A stretch of DNA of 64,000 bases from Marinomonas mediterranea MMB-1 (GTDB lineage: Bacteria; Pseudomonadota; Gammaproteobacteria; Pseudomonadales; Marinomonadaceae): assembly GCF_000192865.1 (NCBI RefSeq), contig NC_015276.1:4582501-4646500 (forward strand). Direction: 5' to 3'. Numbering within the stretch: the stretch's first letter is position 1; each line of letters starts with the position of its first letter. The notes beneath the pieces were generated by a model. It was not told where the DNA came from, searched no databases, and saw nothing but the letters and a program-made list of their open reading frames with translations. The translations under genes were made by a program, and so were the position numbers. Positions 54,040 to 63,388 of this stretch are shown here, one piece after another.

Positions 54040-54720
54040 CTAAGCTAATGCTTGGCGATTCTGTATCCAATGGCCGTCACGTACTTTGGTTTCTCGAGTG
54101 GTAGACGCTAGCAATGACTCCATCGTCTCTTTATGCAACGAACAACAGTAAACAGGGCGATAACGTTCGAACTTCCAGCTGTCAGAAAGCACACCGGCAT
54201 CCACTGAATCAAAACCAAACGCTTCAATAAGATTCATGATCTTCGTTTTAGCCTGCGGGTCATCACTCGCCACAGGAATCGCTCGTCTCTCTTGATCGCT
54301 TGGTCCTGGTCGAGCATCATGAGCAAGGTCTTGAACCGTAATAGAGTTAAACGCCTTAACGACAATAGCCCCATCGAGAAAAGAAGAAAGCATTTCGCTT
54401 GTCGTCGTTTTCTCATTCAAAAGGTCAGGGATTGCACCGTCTCTATTCGGAAAGTAGTTAAGTAGATCCACTACAATTTTTCCTTTTAGTGACGCTTTCG
54501 GCAATTTGTCATAAGCGTGAAGAGGGACAGCAATAATAACAATCTCGCCAAACTCGGACGCTTGCTCAGCGCTGCCCACATCACAGAGTAAGGCATCAGC
54601 CACTCTCGTGAGCGAGTCAGCACTGCGTGAATTACTTAACATAACCTTGTGCCCAGCATTGATAGCATGCTGAGTAAGAACTTGCCCCATAGGGCCTGCT
54701 CCAATGATCCCAATATTCAT
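54040..54720 (-). CDS. NADPH-dependent F420 reductase-like (NAD(P)-binding) protein
   Basis: This 226-residue protein has the N-terminal Rossmann motif MNIGIIGAGPMGQVLTQHAI and SNSRSADSL as the likely 2'-phosphate contact. VIIAVPLHAYDKLP, VVDLLNYFPNRDG and VVKAFNSITVQDLAHDARP follow. This is the F420_oxidored/COG2085 family. Members in gammaproteobacteria, which lack F420, reduce unknown substrates with NADPH. The C-terminal region (about 160-225) is family-typical but not diagnostic. It lies 230 nt downstream of the MFS gene on the same strand, and no operon is evident. Confidence 0.82.
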   Translation of the reverse strand: MNIGIIGAGPMGQVLTQHAINAGHKVMLSNSRSADSLTRVADALLCDVGSAEQASEFGEIVIIAVPLHAYDKLPKASLKGKIVVDLLNYFPNRDGAIPDLLNEKTTTSEMLSSFLDGAIVVKAFNSITVQDLAHDARPGPSDQERRAIPVASDDPQAKTKIMNLIEAFGFDSVDAGVLSDSWKFERYRPVYCCSLHKETMESLLASTTRETKVRDGHWIQNRQALA

Positions 54721-54950
54721 ATTTTCTCCCTTTACCAGGTTATCAAATAAACATCATGTAAAACGCATAACCCCTCCAGCAAATAACTTTCGGCGTCCAC
54801 AACGACAATAAACACTATCGTCCAGTAAAATAGAGGCATGAAGCTCTTAGTTTTCGATGTGAAACATTCGAGCAATGGCCATTATCCAAAAACGTCTTTG
54901 ATGAAAGACCTAACCCTCACAATGAAGCAGTGGACTTGTTCATACCTTCG

Positions 54951-56501
54951 TTAGGCTGTCGGAAGCGTTTCAGCAGAATCCACCCCATCGTTATCTGTAC
55001 TGGATTTCGCCTTTTTGCTTTCAAATGCGATGAATGCAAGTAAACATAATATTGCGGTAGCACACGCACCATACAACATGACGTTACTAAAGCCCGTCAT
55101 CAAGATATTCTGCGCCACAGAGGACTGAACGCCGTACTCTTCTAACGTCTGCAAATTACCAGACGCCAGTACGTCAGCTAATTGAGAAAGCCCTACTTCT
55201 ACGGTATCTATAGGCAGTAAGCTACGAAGTTGATACACAATCGAGCTCACAAGCACAAAGCCCATAATGGCAATATTTAGAGACAACGAAATCATACGCG
55301 TACTAAATTCCATCCCCGATGCCATACCGGCACGCTCTGGAGGTAAGGACCCTGTTGCCATGTTAGTCACAGGCGTATTCGTAAGACCTAACCCGATACC
55401 CGCTAAAATACAGCCAGGCATTAGCATTAACCAATCGGTGTTGGAGGCCGACGCAGCGCCCCACAATAGGAAGAACCCGCCAGATATGCACAACAGCCCG
55501 AGCGGTATCACAATCTTTGGACCATTTTTTAATAAGATTTTTTCCGCTATCGGAGGGACAACAACCGTTGGAAGAGTAAGTGCAAGTATAATAAGTCCTG
55601 ACGTTACGCCGCCGTAGCCTAATACACTCTGCAAATAGATTGGGAAGTAGACAACAAAAGGCCAGAAGCTGAAATTCATGCCCGCTGCACCAAATAATGC
55701 ACCAGAGAAATTACGAATTTTAAAGGCATTCAAATCAAACATAGGTCGAGCGACTTTTCGCTCAATGATAATGAACAGTACAAAAGAAATAGCACTCGCC
55801 GCCATGATTGCAATGCCTTCGACCGTTTGATAACCGACATCTTTCCCTTGCGTAATCATGAATACTAGCCCGAACACCGCTCCAGAAAGTGTGATCATGC
55901 CACCGACATCCATTTTCACCGCCTTAGGATCAGACGACTCAACCACACCAACACGCGCTAGTATCAACGTAATCACCGAAATAAAGACGTGAATCAAGAA
56001 AACCCATTCCCAACTCATATGAGCGACGATTAAGCCGCCAACAATAGGACCGAAGCCTAATCCAAGACCAAAAATGATCCCCCACCAAGCAAACGCGACG
56101 CCTCGCTCGGGGCCATTTTGAAACTGGTTTGACAGCACGGCCACCTGACATGCAAGCATCGCTGCAGCACTGGTGCCTTGTAAAAAGCGCGCAACGATCA
56201 GAACAGGCGCTGACGACGCTAGCCCACAAATCAAAGAGGCAACGCAAAAGACAAAAATACCAATTGAAAACACCCGTTTACGACCAAACCGGTCGGCAAA
56301 TGCGCCCATTGCAACCAGTGTCGAACACATGGCAATAGTGTATGCATTCATAATCCACTGAAGCTGAATAAAATCCGCAGGTAAGACACTTTTTAAGATA
56401 GGTAAAATAGAAGGTACACTTGTAATTTCAAGCCCTAGCATAATTGCCGATAGGCACACCGAAATTAAAGCGATTCTATTTCTCGACGAAATAGTGCTCA
56501 T
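54951..56501 (-). CDS. MFS transporter, DHA2 (14-helix) drug-efflux type
   Basis: This is a 516-residue major facilitator protein with about 14 hydrophobic helices. The signature motif A is GAFADRFGRKRVFSIG near residue 65, with motif C-like GLGFGPIVGGLIVAHMSWEWVFLIHV near residue 148. It is predicted to export small toxic compounds by proton antiport. Start choice: ATG 56501 has GGAGAG just upstream and gives MSTISSRNRIALIS, while the longer frame from 56567 adds an unrelated leader. It is divergent from a LysR regulator, the usual arrangement for a regulated exporter. Confidence 0.88.
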   Translation of the reverse strand: MSTISSRNRIALISVCLSAIMLGLEITSVPSILPILKSVLPADFIQLQWIMNAYTIAMCSTLVAMGAFADRFGRKRVFSIGIFVFCVASLICGLASSAPVLIVARFLQGTSAAAMLACQVAVLSNQFQNGPERGVAFAWWGIIFGLGLGFGPIVGGLIVAHMSWEWVFLIHVFISVITLILARVGVVESSDPKAVKMDVGGMITLSGAVFGLVFMITQGKDVGYQTVEGIAIMAASAISFVLFIIIERKVARPMFDLNAFKIRNFSGALFGAAGMNFSFWPFVVYFPIYLQSVLGYGGVTSGLIILALTLPTVVVPPIAEKILLKNGPKIVIPLGLLCISGGFFLLWGAASASNTDWLMLMPGCILAGIGLGLTNTPVTNMATGSLPPERAGMASGMEFSTRMISLSLNIAIMGFVLVSSIVYQLRSLLPIDTVEVGLSQLADVLASGNLQTLEEYGVQSSVAQNILMTGFSNVMLYGACATAILCLLAFIAFESKKAKSSTDNDGVDSAETLPTA

Positions 56502-56722
56502 AACATAACTCTCCATGCAATGTTGTGTAAACGCAAACACCCTCAACAAGACTGATACTTCAGTCAAAAAAGCGTGTTTTTCTTTTTTATAAAAAGATTA
56601 AGACGTTCTTTAAATAATCATTTGAAAGAATAAAAACTGATGTAGTTTCCTTCTTCTGATTGGTCATCGAGAGGCAAAATAGCACTGGATTCATTGAGGT
56701 GGTACCCTCATAATGTCTATAT

Positions 56723-56786
56723 CAGTGATAACAAAATGAAATGGATCGCACAGACAGTGATAACAAAATGAAATGGATCGCACAGA
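56723..56786. repeat. Two perfect tandem 32-bp direct repeats before the LysR gene
   Basis: The unit at 56723-56754, starting CAGTGATAACAAAATG and ending ATCGCACAGA, is repeated exactly at 56755-56786 with no spacer. It lies in the 300-nt divergent gap between the MFS exporter and the LysR regulator, ending 15 nt before the LysR start. The rest of that gap is AT-rich promoter-like sequence. Confidence 0.97.
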
Positions 56787-56801
56787 GTAACAAGGATAGC
56801 T

Positions 56802-57662
56802 ATGTCAATTTCACTCGATGTCGAAGCAGTAAGAGCATTCGTAGTCATTGCTGAACTAAAGAGTTTTACACTTGCAGCAAACTCGCTTGGAACCAGTCAA
56901 GCAACATTGAGTCTTCGACTCAAACGTCTCGAACAACGCATCAACAGGCGTTTAATAGAGCGAACTCCCCGTGTCGTGAGACTGTCCTCTCAAGGAGAGG
57001 CCTTCATTGGTAACGCAAAAGCCTTTCTAGAAGCTCATGACAAAGCGGTTGAAACACTCTATACCGTTAAAAACCGCTTACGCTTAGGTATTGGCTGCCA
57101 TATTATCGGCTCAGAGTTAACCGCGATTCTAGCCAAAGTGAATACTCAGTACCCTAATTTAACGTTAGAAATATCAACCGGGTTGTCCAGCGAACTAAAA
57201 CAGCAATATGACGAAGGAACGCTAGACGCCGTCATAGTAAACTCAGAAGAATATAGAAAACAGGGACACCTGCTTTGTATCGAACATTACAGCTGGTTCG
57301 CTACGCCTAAATACAAGTACAAAGTCGGAGACTCAGTAAAACTGGCTACGCTTGATGAGAAGTGTGAAGTGCGCGATCAAGCACCAGTTATTTTAAAAAG
57401 TGCAGACATCCCTTTTCAAAAAATGCTGATTGGCGGCAATACCGACATTGTTAACTCGGCTATTTTAGCGGGAATGGCCATTGGTGTTTACGCTTTGCGG
57501 CTTGTTCCAGAAGGGCTGATAGACGTTCGTAGTAAGTTCAATTTGCCCGCACTTCCTACCTCATCGATAGAGTTGCATACACATCTGACGGACATTAAAA
57601 CTCGAAATGTGCTCAAAGAAATCAGCCATATATTCAAACTCTACAACGGTACTACTCTATAG
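56802..57662 (+). CDS. LysR family transcriptional regulator
   Basis: This is a 286-residue regulator with an N-terminal winged helix (LDVEAVRAFVVIAELKSFTLAANSLGTSQATLSLRLKRLEQRINRRLIERTPRVV) and a substrate-binding domain (about 90-280, starting RLRLGIGCHIIGSEL). AAGGATAG lies before ATG 56802. It is divergent from the MFS exporter, which it probably controls. The inducer is unknown. Confidence 0.92.
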   Translation: MSISLDVEAVRAFVVIAELKSFTLAANSLGTSQATLSLRLKRLEQRINRRLIERTPRVVRLSSQGEAFIGNAKAFLEAHDKAVETLYTVKNRLRLGIGCHIIGSELTAILAKVNTQYPNLTLEISTGLSSELKQQYDEGTLDAVIVNSEEYRKQGHLLCIEHYSWFATPKYKYKVGDSVKLATLDEKCEVRDQAPVILKSADIPFQKMLIGGNTDIVNSAILAGMAIGVYALRLVPEGLIDVRSKFNLPALPTSSIELHTHLTDIKTRNVLKEISHIFKLYNGTTL

Positions 57663-57684
57663 ATCTCTAGATTTTTAGGTCTCT

Positions 57685-57716
57685 AGGGAAGGTGTGAACA
57701 AGCCCACACCTTCCCT
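57685..57716. terminator. Stem-loop between the LysR gene and uvrD (convergent)
   Basis: AGGGAAGGTGTG (57685-57696) pairs perfectly with CACACCTTCCCT (57705-57716) with an 8-nt loop. It has no U-run, but its place 22 nt after the LysR stop makes a transcript end likely. Confidence 0.6.
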
Positions 57717-57882
57717 ACGCACCCCATCCATGCTTAATGTCTCTGAGTCTAACACCAACAATTAAGTAGCATGTAGAACGAAACTTAACGAAAGCAGTTA
57801 TCGATAGCGACCGCCAAACTCTCAACGACAGCGAAGCAACAACCGCCTCTATTAAATCAACTCAAAGTGCCATCATTTGATA

Positions 57883-60093
57883 TTACAGCACTTCCAATTT
57901 AGCAAAAGACAACACAAGCCACTTTGTACCTTCGGTATCGAAGTTCACTTGAACTCTGGCCTGTGGGCCTTGTCCTTCGTAGTTAATAACCAACCCTTCA
58001 CCGAAGACCGGATGCTTCACTCGGTCGCCCATTGAAACGTTGGTTTCAGGTACTTGATAACCGTGCAATATGCTCTGATTTTGCTTTTGCAGTGTGCCTT
58101 GATAGTTGTGTCGCTGCATCGAAACAGGTCTTGCGACTTGTGAGCGCAGGCGCACTTCTTCAATACACTCTTGTGGGATTTCACGAATAAAACGAGAAGG
58201 ACTATTGAAAGATTCACTGCCATGCAATCGACGCGATTCCGCATAGGTAATATAGAGCTTCTCCATGGCCCGCGTAATACCAACATAACAAAGGCGACGC
58301 TCCTCTTCGAGGCGTCCAGGTTCCTCAAACGACATTTTGGAAGGGAACAAATTCTCTTCCACGCCAGTTAAAAAGACCAATGGAAATTCCAAGCCCTTCG
58401 CCGAGTGCAGCGTCATCAACTGAACCGAATCCTGATACTCATCCGCCTGAGCTTCACCCGCATCCAATACCGCTTGGTCCAAGAATGCCATCATTGGCGA
58501 GCTAAACTCTTCGTCATCTTCTGACCACGAGAAACCACTTGCGGCGCTGACTAACTCTTTCAAGTTCTCAATACGGGCTTCGCCTTTTTCACCCTTCTCC
58601 TTCTCATGATGAGGAATCAAACCCGCTTCTTGAATGATGTGTTCAAAGACATCACCCAAACCTAGATCAGGTTGGATTAACGTATTCCCCATACCATCAA
58701 TAATCTGTAAGAAGTTCTTAATCGCATTGGAAGCGCGAGCAGGCATCACACCATGCTGCACGATATGCTCTGCGGCCTGCCACATAGAGCAACCTTGATC
58801 TCGAGCGATCTCTCGCAAGGTACCAATACTGCGTTCGCCAATGCCACGCGGTGGTACGTTAATTACACGCTCCATTGCGCCGTCGTCATTCGGGTCAACT
58901 GCCAACCGAGCATACGCCAATGCGTTTTTGATCTCTAAACGATCATAGAATCTGTGCCCACCATAAATTCTATAAGGCAACTGTTCCCTAACGAGGCATT
59001 CTTCGATCACACGAGATTGAGCGTTAGAACGATATAAAATCGCCATGTCTTTTAACGCGGTTCCGTCGTCGCGCCACTTTTTAATAATCTCTAATATAAA
59101 GCGCGCTTCGTCTTGCTCATTAAACCCAGCATAAAGGGAAATCGGGTCGCCATCGCCGCTGTCTGTCCAAAGCTCTTTACCTAAGCGATCATCATTGTTC
59201 TGAATCAGCCCGTTGGCGGCTTTTAGAATTTGCCCAGTTGAACGATAGTTTTGTTCAAGACGAATCGTCGCCACGTCATTAAAGTGTTTTGAGAAGTTTT
59301 GGATATTCTCAATTTTTGCGCCACGCCAACCATAGATTGACTGGTCATCATCACCCACTGCGGTGATCGTGCCAGTATCACCAACCATCACACGAAGCCA
59401 CGCATACTGAATGGTGTTGGTGTCCTGAAACTCGTCCACCAGCACATGCACAAAGCGTTGTTGGTAATGCTTTAATAAAGCCGGATTTGTCAGCATTAAT
59501 TCATGCGCTCGTAACAATAACTCACCAAAATCCAGTAAGCCGTTGCGTTCACACGCTTCTTCGTAGTGGTAATAAAGCTCTCGCATCCCTTTTGAAAATG
59601 GATCATGCGAGTCGGGAACATGAGCAGCACGTCGACCTTCGTCTTTTTGGCCGTTAATAAACCAAGCCACTTGCTTAGGCGGCCAACGCGTATCATCGAT
59701 ATTAAACTCTCGCATGATACGTTTAACGAGACGAAGCTGATCATCGCTGTCCATGATTTGGAAGTTTTCCTTCAACCCTGCATCGCGCCAATGCGCTCTA
59801 AGCAGGCGATGGGCCAAACCATGGAAGGTTCCCACCCACATACCTTGAGGTGGTAATCCAACAAGCTGCTCGATACGCCCTTGCATCTCTCGCGCCGCTT
59901 TGTTGGTGAAGGTAACGGCCATAAGGCTATAAGGTGATAGCTCATAGGCATGCATTAGCCACGCTATACGATGAACCAGTACGCGAGTTTTACCGGAACC
60001 AGCGCCAGCCAGTACCAAACTGTTTTGAAGTGGCGCGGCAACGGCCTCACGCTGTTTGTCGTTTAGGGCATCGAGAATAAAAGAAACGTCCAT
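57883..60093 (-). CDS. uvrD: DNA helicase II UvrD
   Basis: This is a 736-residue SF1A helicase. E. coli UvrD is about 720 residues and the N-terminus is nearly the same (SFILDALNDKQREAVAAP). It unwinds DNA 3' to 5' in nucleotide-excision and mismatch repair. Motif I is AGAGSGKT, Ia is VTFTNKAAREM, II is VDEFQDTN, III is VGDDDQSIYGWRGA and V/VI include LMTLHSAKGLEFP and VGITRAMEKLYITYA. The C-terminal tail GDRVKHPVFGEGLVINYEG is the UvrD-type Tudor-like domain that contacts RNA polymerase. Confidence 0.96.
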   Translation of the reverse strand: MDVSFILDALNDKQREAVAAPLQNSLVLAGAGSGKTRVLVHRIAWLMHAYELSPYSLMAVTFTNKAAREMQGRIEQLVGLPPQGMWVGTFHGLAHRLLRAHWRDAGLKENFQIMDSDDQLRLVKRIMREFNIDDTRWPPKQVAWFINGQKDEGRRAAHVPDSHDPFSKGMRELYYHYEEACERNGLLDFGELLLRAHELMLTNPALLKHYQQRFVHVLVDEFQDTNTIQYAWLRVMVGDTGTITAVGDDDQSIYGWRGAKIENIQNFSKHFNDVATIRLEQNYRSTGQILKAANGLIQNNDDRLGKELWTDSGDGDPISLYAGFNEQDEARFILEIIKKWRDDGTALKDMAILYRSNAQSRVIEECLVREQLPYRIYGGHRFYDRLEIKNALAYARLAVDPNDDGAMERVINVPPRGIGERSIGTLREIARDQGCSMWQAAEHIVQHGVMPARASNAIKNFLQIIDGMGNTLIQPDLGLGDVFEHIIQEAGLIPHHEKEKGEKGEARIENLKELVSAASGFSWSEDDEEFSSPMMAFLDQAVLDAGEAQADEYQDSVQLMTLHSAKGLEFPLVFLTGVEENLFPSKMSFEEPGRLEEERRLCYVGITRAMEKLYITYAESRRLHGSESFNSPSRFIREIPQECIEEVRLRSQVARPVSMQRHNYQGTLQKQNQSILHGYQVPETNVSMGDRVKHPVFGEGLVINYEGQGPQARVQVNFDTEGTKWLVLSFAKLEVL

Positions 60094-60260
60094 TGAGCTC
60101 CGCCATTTTTAAAATTAAGCCACAAAATGGTTGATTTTTGATCAATTTTGCGGTTTTTATATACAGGTAGTCTTGCTTTCTATCTATTTTGACTTTTTTC
60201 AACGGCTGATGACAGTGATTCGTCATATCTGTCATCAAAAGAGTCTGAGAGGTATTACTC

Positions 60261-60449
60261 ATGACGTCTATGGAAGTAGCTGAAATCAAAACTGAATTGC
60301 TTCATGCATCCATCAGTTTAAAAAAAGAAGAAAACGAACGAACCCAAAAAGAGGATAGCGACAGAATGCTTAAAGCACGACGCGCAATCGAGAATTATCG
60401 AGAGGAACAACGCTTAATACAAGCGATTTCCGACGGTTGGGACGACTGA
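60261..60449 (+). CDS. Small charged protein, PA3496-like
   Basis: This 62-residue protein is rich in Glu, Lys and Arg and predicted to be helical (KKEENERTQKEDSDRMLKARRAIENYREEQRL). The ARRAIENYREEQRL stretch resembles the small conserved pseudomonad protein family named PA3496. AGAGG lies 9 nt before the ATG. There is no signal peptide or membrane segment. It is divergent from uvrD. Function is unknown and the family link is tentative. Confidence 0.6.
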   Translation: MTSMEVAEIKTELLHASISLKKEENERTQKEDSDRMLKARRAIENYREEQRLIQAISDGWDD

Positions 60450-60880
60450 TATATAACGTCTCCTAACACTCATTTTTACAGCCTATTTTAAATAGGACTG
60501 TCTTCTGCTGGCCTCTTACTTTTATAGACGCCGGTTCAGGGTTTGCTACCCCCTATTTTTTGTCCAAAATGCTTTCGAATTAGTGCTTTCACCCTCATTT
60601 TAGTTACAAAAGCCCCCTGCACTAAGTCGCGAGCGAAGCCAAGACGAGGCAAAAATAGACGAAAAAGCGAAGTTTATACGTTACAAATGAGCATTTTGAG
60701 TCTCTTTTTAACATGGTATTGGAAAGCGCAATAATCGTGCAACGATCTCTACAAAAAGATAATCGACTTATTGATCTATTCCCTAGAAGCCGAATAGCGT
60801 TTCAAGTACCATTACATCTAAATTTTTTAATCATCAACCCACAAAAACAAAAACAATTATAACCCTATCGGGGAGTCACC
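60450..60880 (+). promoter_or_regulatory. Non-coding region before the aminotransferase gene
   Basis: This 431-nt gap has no convincing gene. A GC-richer stretch at about 60610-60680 contrasts with AT-rich flanks. A poor 50-codon frame (60713-60862) runs just before the aminotransferase but has no ribosome-binding site. The promoter of the aminotransferase should lie in 60780-60870. GGGGAGTC (60870-60877) is its Shine-Dalgarno. Confidence 0.35.
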
Positions 60881-62077
60881 ATGTTTGAACACATCCAAGC
60901 TGCTCCAGCTGACCCTATTCTTGGTTTAAGCGACACGTTTCGTAAGGACACAAACCCTAATAAAATCAATTTAGGCGTTGGCGTTTATAAAGACGAACAA
61001 GGCGCTACACCGATCCTTAAATCGGTAAAACAGGCAGAAGAACGCCTTGTTATCGATGAAAACACCAAAAGCTACCTTAGCATTGAAGGTGAGGAAGCTT
61101 ACCGCGCTGCGGTAAAAGCCCTGCTTTTTGGTCAAGATCATGCTGTGATTTCTAAAAATCGCGCTCATACCGCCCATACACCTGGCGGTACTGGTGCATT
61201 GCGCGTAGCAGCTGAGTTCATCAAAAAGCATCTTCCCGAAGCAACAATCTGGGTCAGCAACCCAACATGGGCGAACCATCAGGCCGTCTTTCAATCTGTT
61301 GGCCTTGAAGTCGGCAGCTACGCCTATTACGACGCAAACGCGAAAACGCTAGACTTCGAAGCGATGCTAGCGAGCCTGTCACAAGTCCCTGAAGGCGACG
61401 TTGTGTTATTCCACGGCTGCTGCCACAACCCAACTGGCATCGACCCAACAGCGGTTCAATGGCAACAACTTGCAAAACTGGCTAGCAAACAAGGTTTCTT
61501 ACCTTTATTCGACTTTGCTTACCAAGGTTTCGGCAACGGCCTTGAAGAAGATGCCGTTGGCTTACGCACTTTCTTGGAAGAAACCCCAGAAATGCTGATC
61601 GCGAACTCATTCTCCAAAAACTTTGGACTGTACAATGAGCGTGTTGGTGCATTGACCATTGTGGCTGAAACCGAAGAGCAAGCTAACGCCGCGTTTACTC
61701 AAATTAAACGCTGTGCTCGTACCAACTACTCTAACCCGCCTTCTCACGGCGCTGCGGTTGTGACAGAAATTCTGACCAACGACCAACTACGTAGTCTTTG
61801 GGAAATGGAACTTGCTAGCATGCGCCAGCGTATCCAAGAAATGCGCACCTTGTTCGTCAACACATTGCGAGCAAAAGGGGTTGAGCAGGACTTCTCGTTT
61901 ATTTCCAAGCAACAGGGCATGTTCTCTTTCTCAGGCCTAAACCCTGATCAAGTGGCGAGCCTAAAAGAAGATCATAGTATTTACATCGTTGGCTCAGGTC
62001 GTATTAATGTCGCAGGCATGACCAAAGACAACATGGAACCACTGTGTGACGCTATTGCCGCTGTCTTAACGAAATAG
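60881..62077 (+). CDS. tyrB: Aromatic-amino-acid/aspartate aminotransferase
   Basis: This is a 398-residue PLP enzyme of the class Ia aspartate aminotransferase family, the usual length. It swaps amino groups between aspartate, tyrosine or phenylalanine and 2-oxoglutarate. The PLP lysine is K246 in ANSFSKNFGLYNERVGAL. Other landmarks are NLGVGVYKDEQG near residue 29, TPGGTGALRVAAEFI, the NPTG stretch HGCCHNPTGIDPT near residue 175, and GRINVAGM with the carboxylate-binding Arg near residue 373. TyrB and AspC cannot be told apart reliably by eye. It is monocistronic and followed by a terminator. Confidence 0.92.
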   Translation: MFEHIQAAPADPILGLSDTFRKDTNPNKINLGVGVYKDEQGATPILKSVKQAEERLVIDENTKSYLSIEGEEAYRAAVKALLFGQDHAVISKNRAHTAHTPGGTGALRVAAEFIKKHLPEATIWVSNPTWANHQAVFQSVGLEVGSYAYYDANAKTLDFEAMLASLSQVPEGDVVLFHGCCHNPTGIDPTAVQWQQLAKLASKQGFLPLFDFAYQGFGNGLEEDAVGLRTFLEETPEMLIANSFSKNFGLYNERVGALTIVAETEEQANAAFTQIKRCARTNYSNPPSHGAAVVTEILTNDQLRSLWEMELASMRQRIQEMRTLFVNTLRAKGVEQDFSFISKQQGMFSFSGLNPDQVASLKEDHSIYIVGSGRINVAGMTKDNMEPLCDAIAAVLTK

Positions 62078-62139
62078 CAGCTTCAACCGCTCAGCGACAA
62101 GCGTCGCTGTATGCGAGAGAAAAGCATACAAACTTGACC

Positions 62140-62172
62140 AAAGAGCCAACAAACTGTTGGCTCTTTTCGTTT
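62140..62172 (+). terminator. Rho-independent terminator after the aminotransferase gene
   Basis: AAAGAGCCAACA (62140-62151) pairs with TGTTGGCTCTTT (62155-62166) with an AAC loop. A T-rich tail TCGTTTT follows. Confidence 0.9.
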
Positions 62173-62226
62173 TACCTGTTAATTTTGTAAATCCAGTTTT
62201 GGCTAAGACTCGATGGAGCACCTTGA

Positions 62227-62865
62227 ATGACCGCCACTCTGATTTACTGCTATGACCCAATGTGTAGCTGGTGTTGGGGCTTTAAACCCGTTTGGAATCA
62301 GCTTGAAAAAGCACTACAGCCTTTAATCGACAAACAAAAGTTGAGCATACAACCCATGCTCGGAGGGCTAGCACCCGATTCAGATACCCCCATGCCCGAC
62401 GAAATGAAAACGAAGCTGGAAGCAACATGGCATCGTATTTCAGACAGCCTTGGCACGCAGTTTAATTTTGATTTTTGGCGAGAAGCCGCACCACGTCGTT
62501 CAACCTACCCAGCTTGCCGCGCCTGCCTAGTCGCCCGAGACTTTGGCCTAGAACATGAAATGGCAACCGAAATACAACACGCCTACTACCTAAACGCTCA
62601 AAACCCATCCGATCTCGACACACTCACCCGCTGCGCAAAACACATAGGATTAAAAGAAGACGGTTTTCAAAAATCCATGGCGCTCGTGAAAGAAGAACAA
62701 ACACTAGAACATGAAATTACCCAAGCACGACATCTAGGGCTCAACTCATTTCCGTCTTTAGCCGTCATCGTCGGCGACCACCTAACCGAAATCCCGATTG
62801 ATTATGAAAACCATGAAACCATGCGTCAGGCGATAAAAGCCGCACTGCCTGTAGAGACAGACTGA
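62227..62865 (+). CDS. DsbA family protein (cytoplasmic, CSWC active site)
   Basis: This 212-residue thioredoxin-fold protein has active site C13-S14-W15-C16 in PMCSWCWGFKPVW and the cis-Pro loop LNSFPSLAV near residue 178. A helical insert lies in between. It has no signal peptide, so it is cytoplasmic. It belongs to the COG3531/FrnE-like group of predicted disulfide isomerases. The middle contains further Cys (YPACRACLVAR near residue 96). GGAGC lies before ATG 62227. Substrate unknown; redox maintenance is the likely role. Confidence 0.85.
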   Translation: MTATLIYCYDPMCSWCWGFKPVWNQLEKALQPLIDKQKLSIQPMLGGLAPDSDTPMPDEMKTKLEATWHRISDSLGTQFNFDFWREAAPRRSTYPACRACLVARDFGLEHEMATEIQHAYYLNAQNPSDLDTLTRCAKHIGLKEDGFQKSMALVKEEQTLEHEITQARHLGLNSFPSLAVIVGDHLTEIPIDYENHETMRQAIKAALPVETD

Positions 62866-62888
62866 CTTTTTAGCGAGGAGGAAATAAC

Positions 62889-63031
62889 CAACACCTCGAT
62901 CCAGCTCCTCCCTATTACCAAGCAAAGGGAGCACTCAATACTTCGGTCTAGCTCCCCTTACCAAGTAAAAGGAGCGCTCAACACCTCGATCTAGCTCCTC
63001 CCCCTTACCAAGGGGGAGGTTGGGAGGGGGT
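62889..63031. repeat. Three degenerate copies of a REP-like repeat
   Basis: Units at 62889-62935, 62936-62978 and 62979-63031 all read CAACACCTCGATCTAGCTCC-like, then a CCTTACCAAG core and a G-rich arm. The third copy forms a clean hairpin (CTCCCCCTT, ACC, AAGGGGGAG). The rest of the 62866-63388 gap holds nothing else recognisable; it becomes AT-rich after 63040. Confidence 0.75.
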
Positions 63032-63388
63032 CTACAACAGCACACACATCGAAGCCGTCCACAGCATTACCGAATAGAAAAACAGGGTCTATATCCAACC
63101 TATTTTTGCGCCATCTCAAAAATGGCACACTATTTCTGAGGTGAACAACATTCACCTTCTCGCTTTGTCTACTACGCTTTCTAAAAGTGTATTAGTATCA
63201 GATGTATAGTGCATGGGCAGCGAACTAGTGTGCCATGCCAAGAAATACATAAGCGCATACTCGATTTCAACACTCGCTTTTTCAGAAGGACTAGAAAGTT
63301 ATTATATTTCAAATGGTTAGTGTTTAATATGAAATCACCCAACTGGATAAATGAGCATGCGCATTGATAAAATGTTAGGAGTATATAA

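Noticed and set aside
56723..56786. Attachment site or insertion-sequence target duplication
   Set aside because: The two copies touch with nothing between them, and there is no integrase or transposase nearby.
60543..60862. Possible small genes in the gap before the aminotransferase (60543-60734 and 60713-60862)
   Set aside because: Neither has a convincing ribosome-binding site or protein-like composition. The GC-richer core might be a dispersed repeat, but one copy cannot show that.
62889..63031. CRISPR array
   Set aside because: Units are adjacent with no unique spacers and vary in length and sequence. No cas genes are present.
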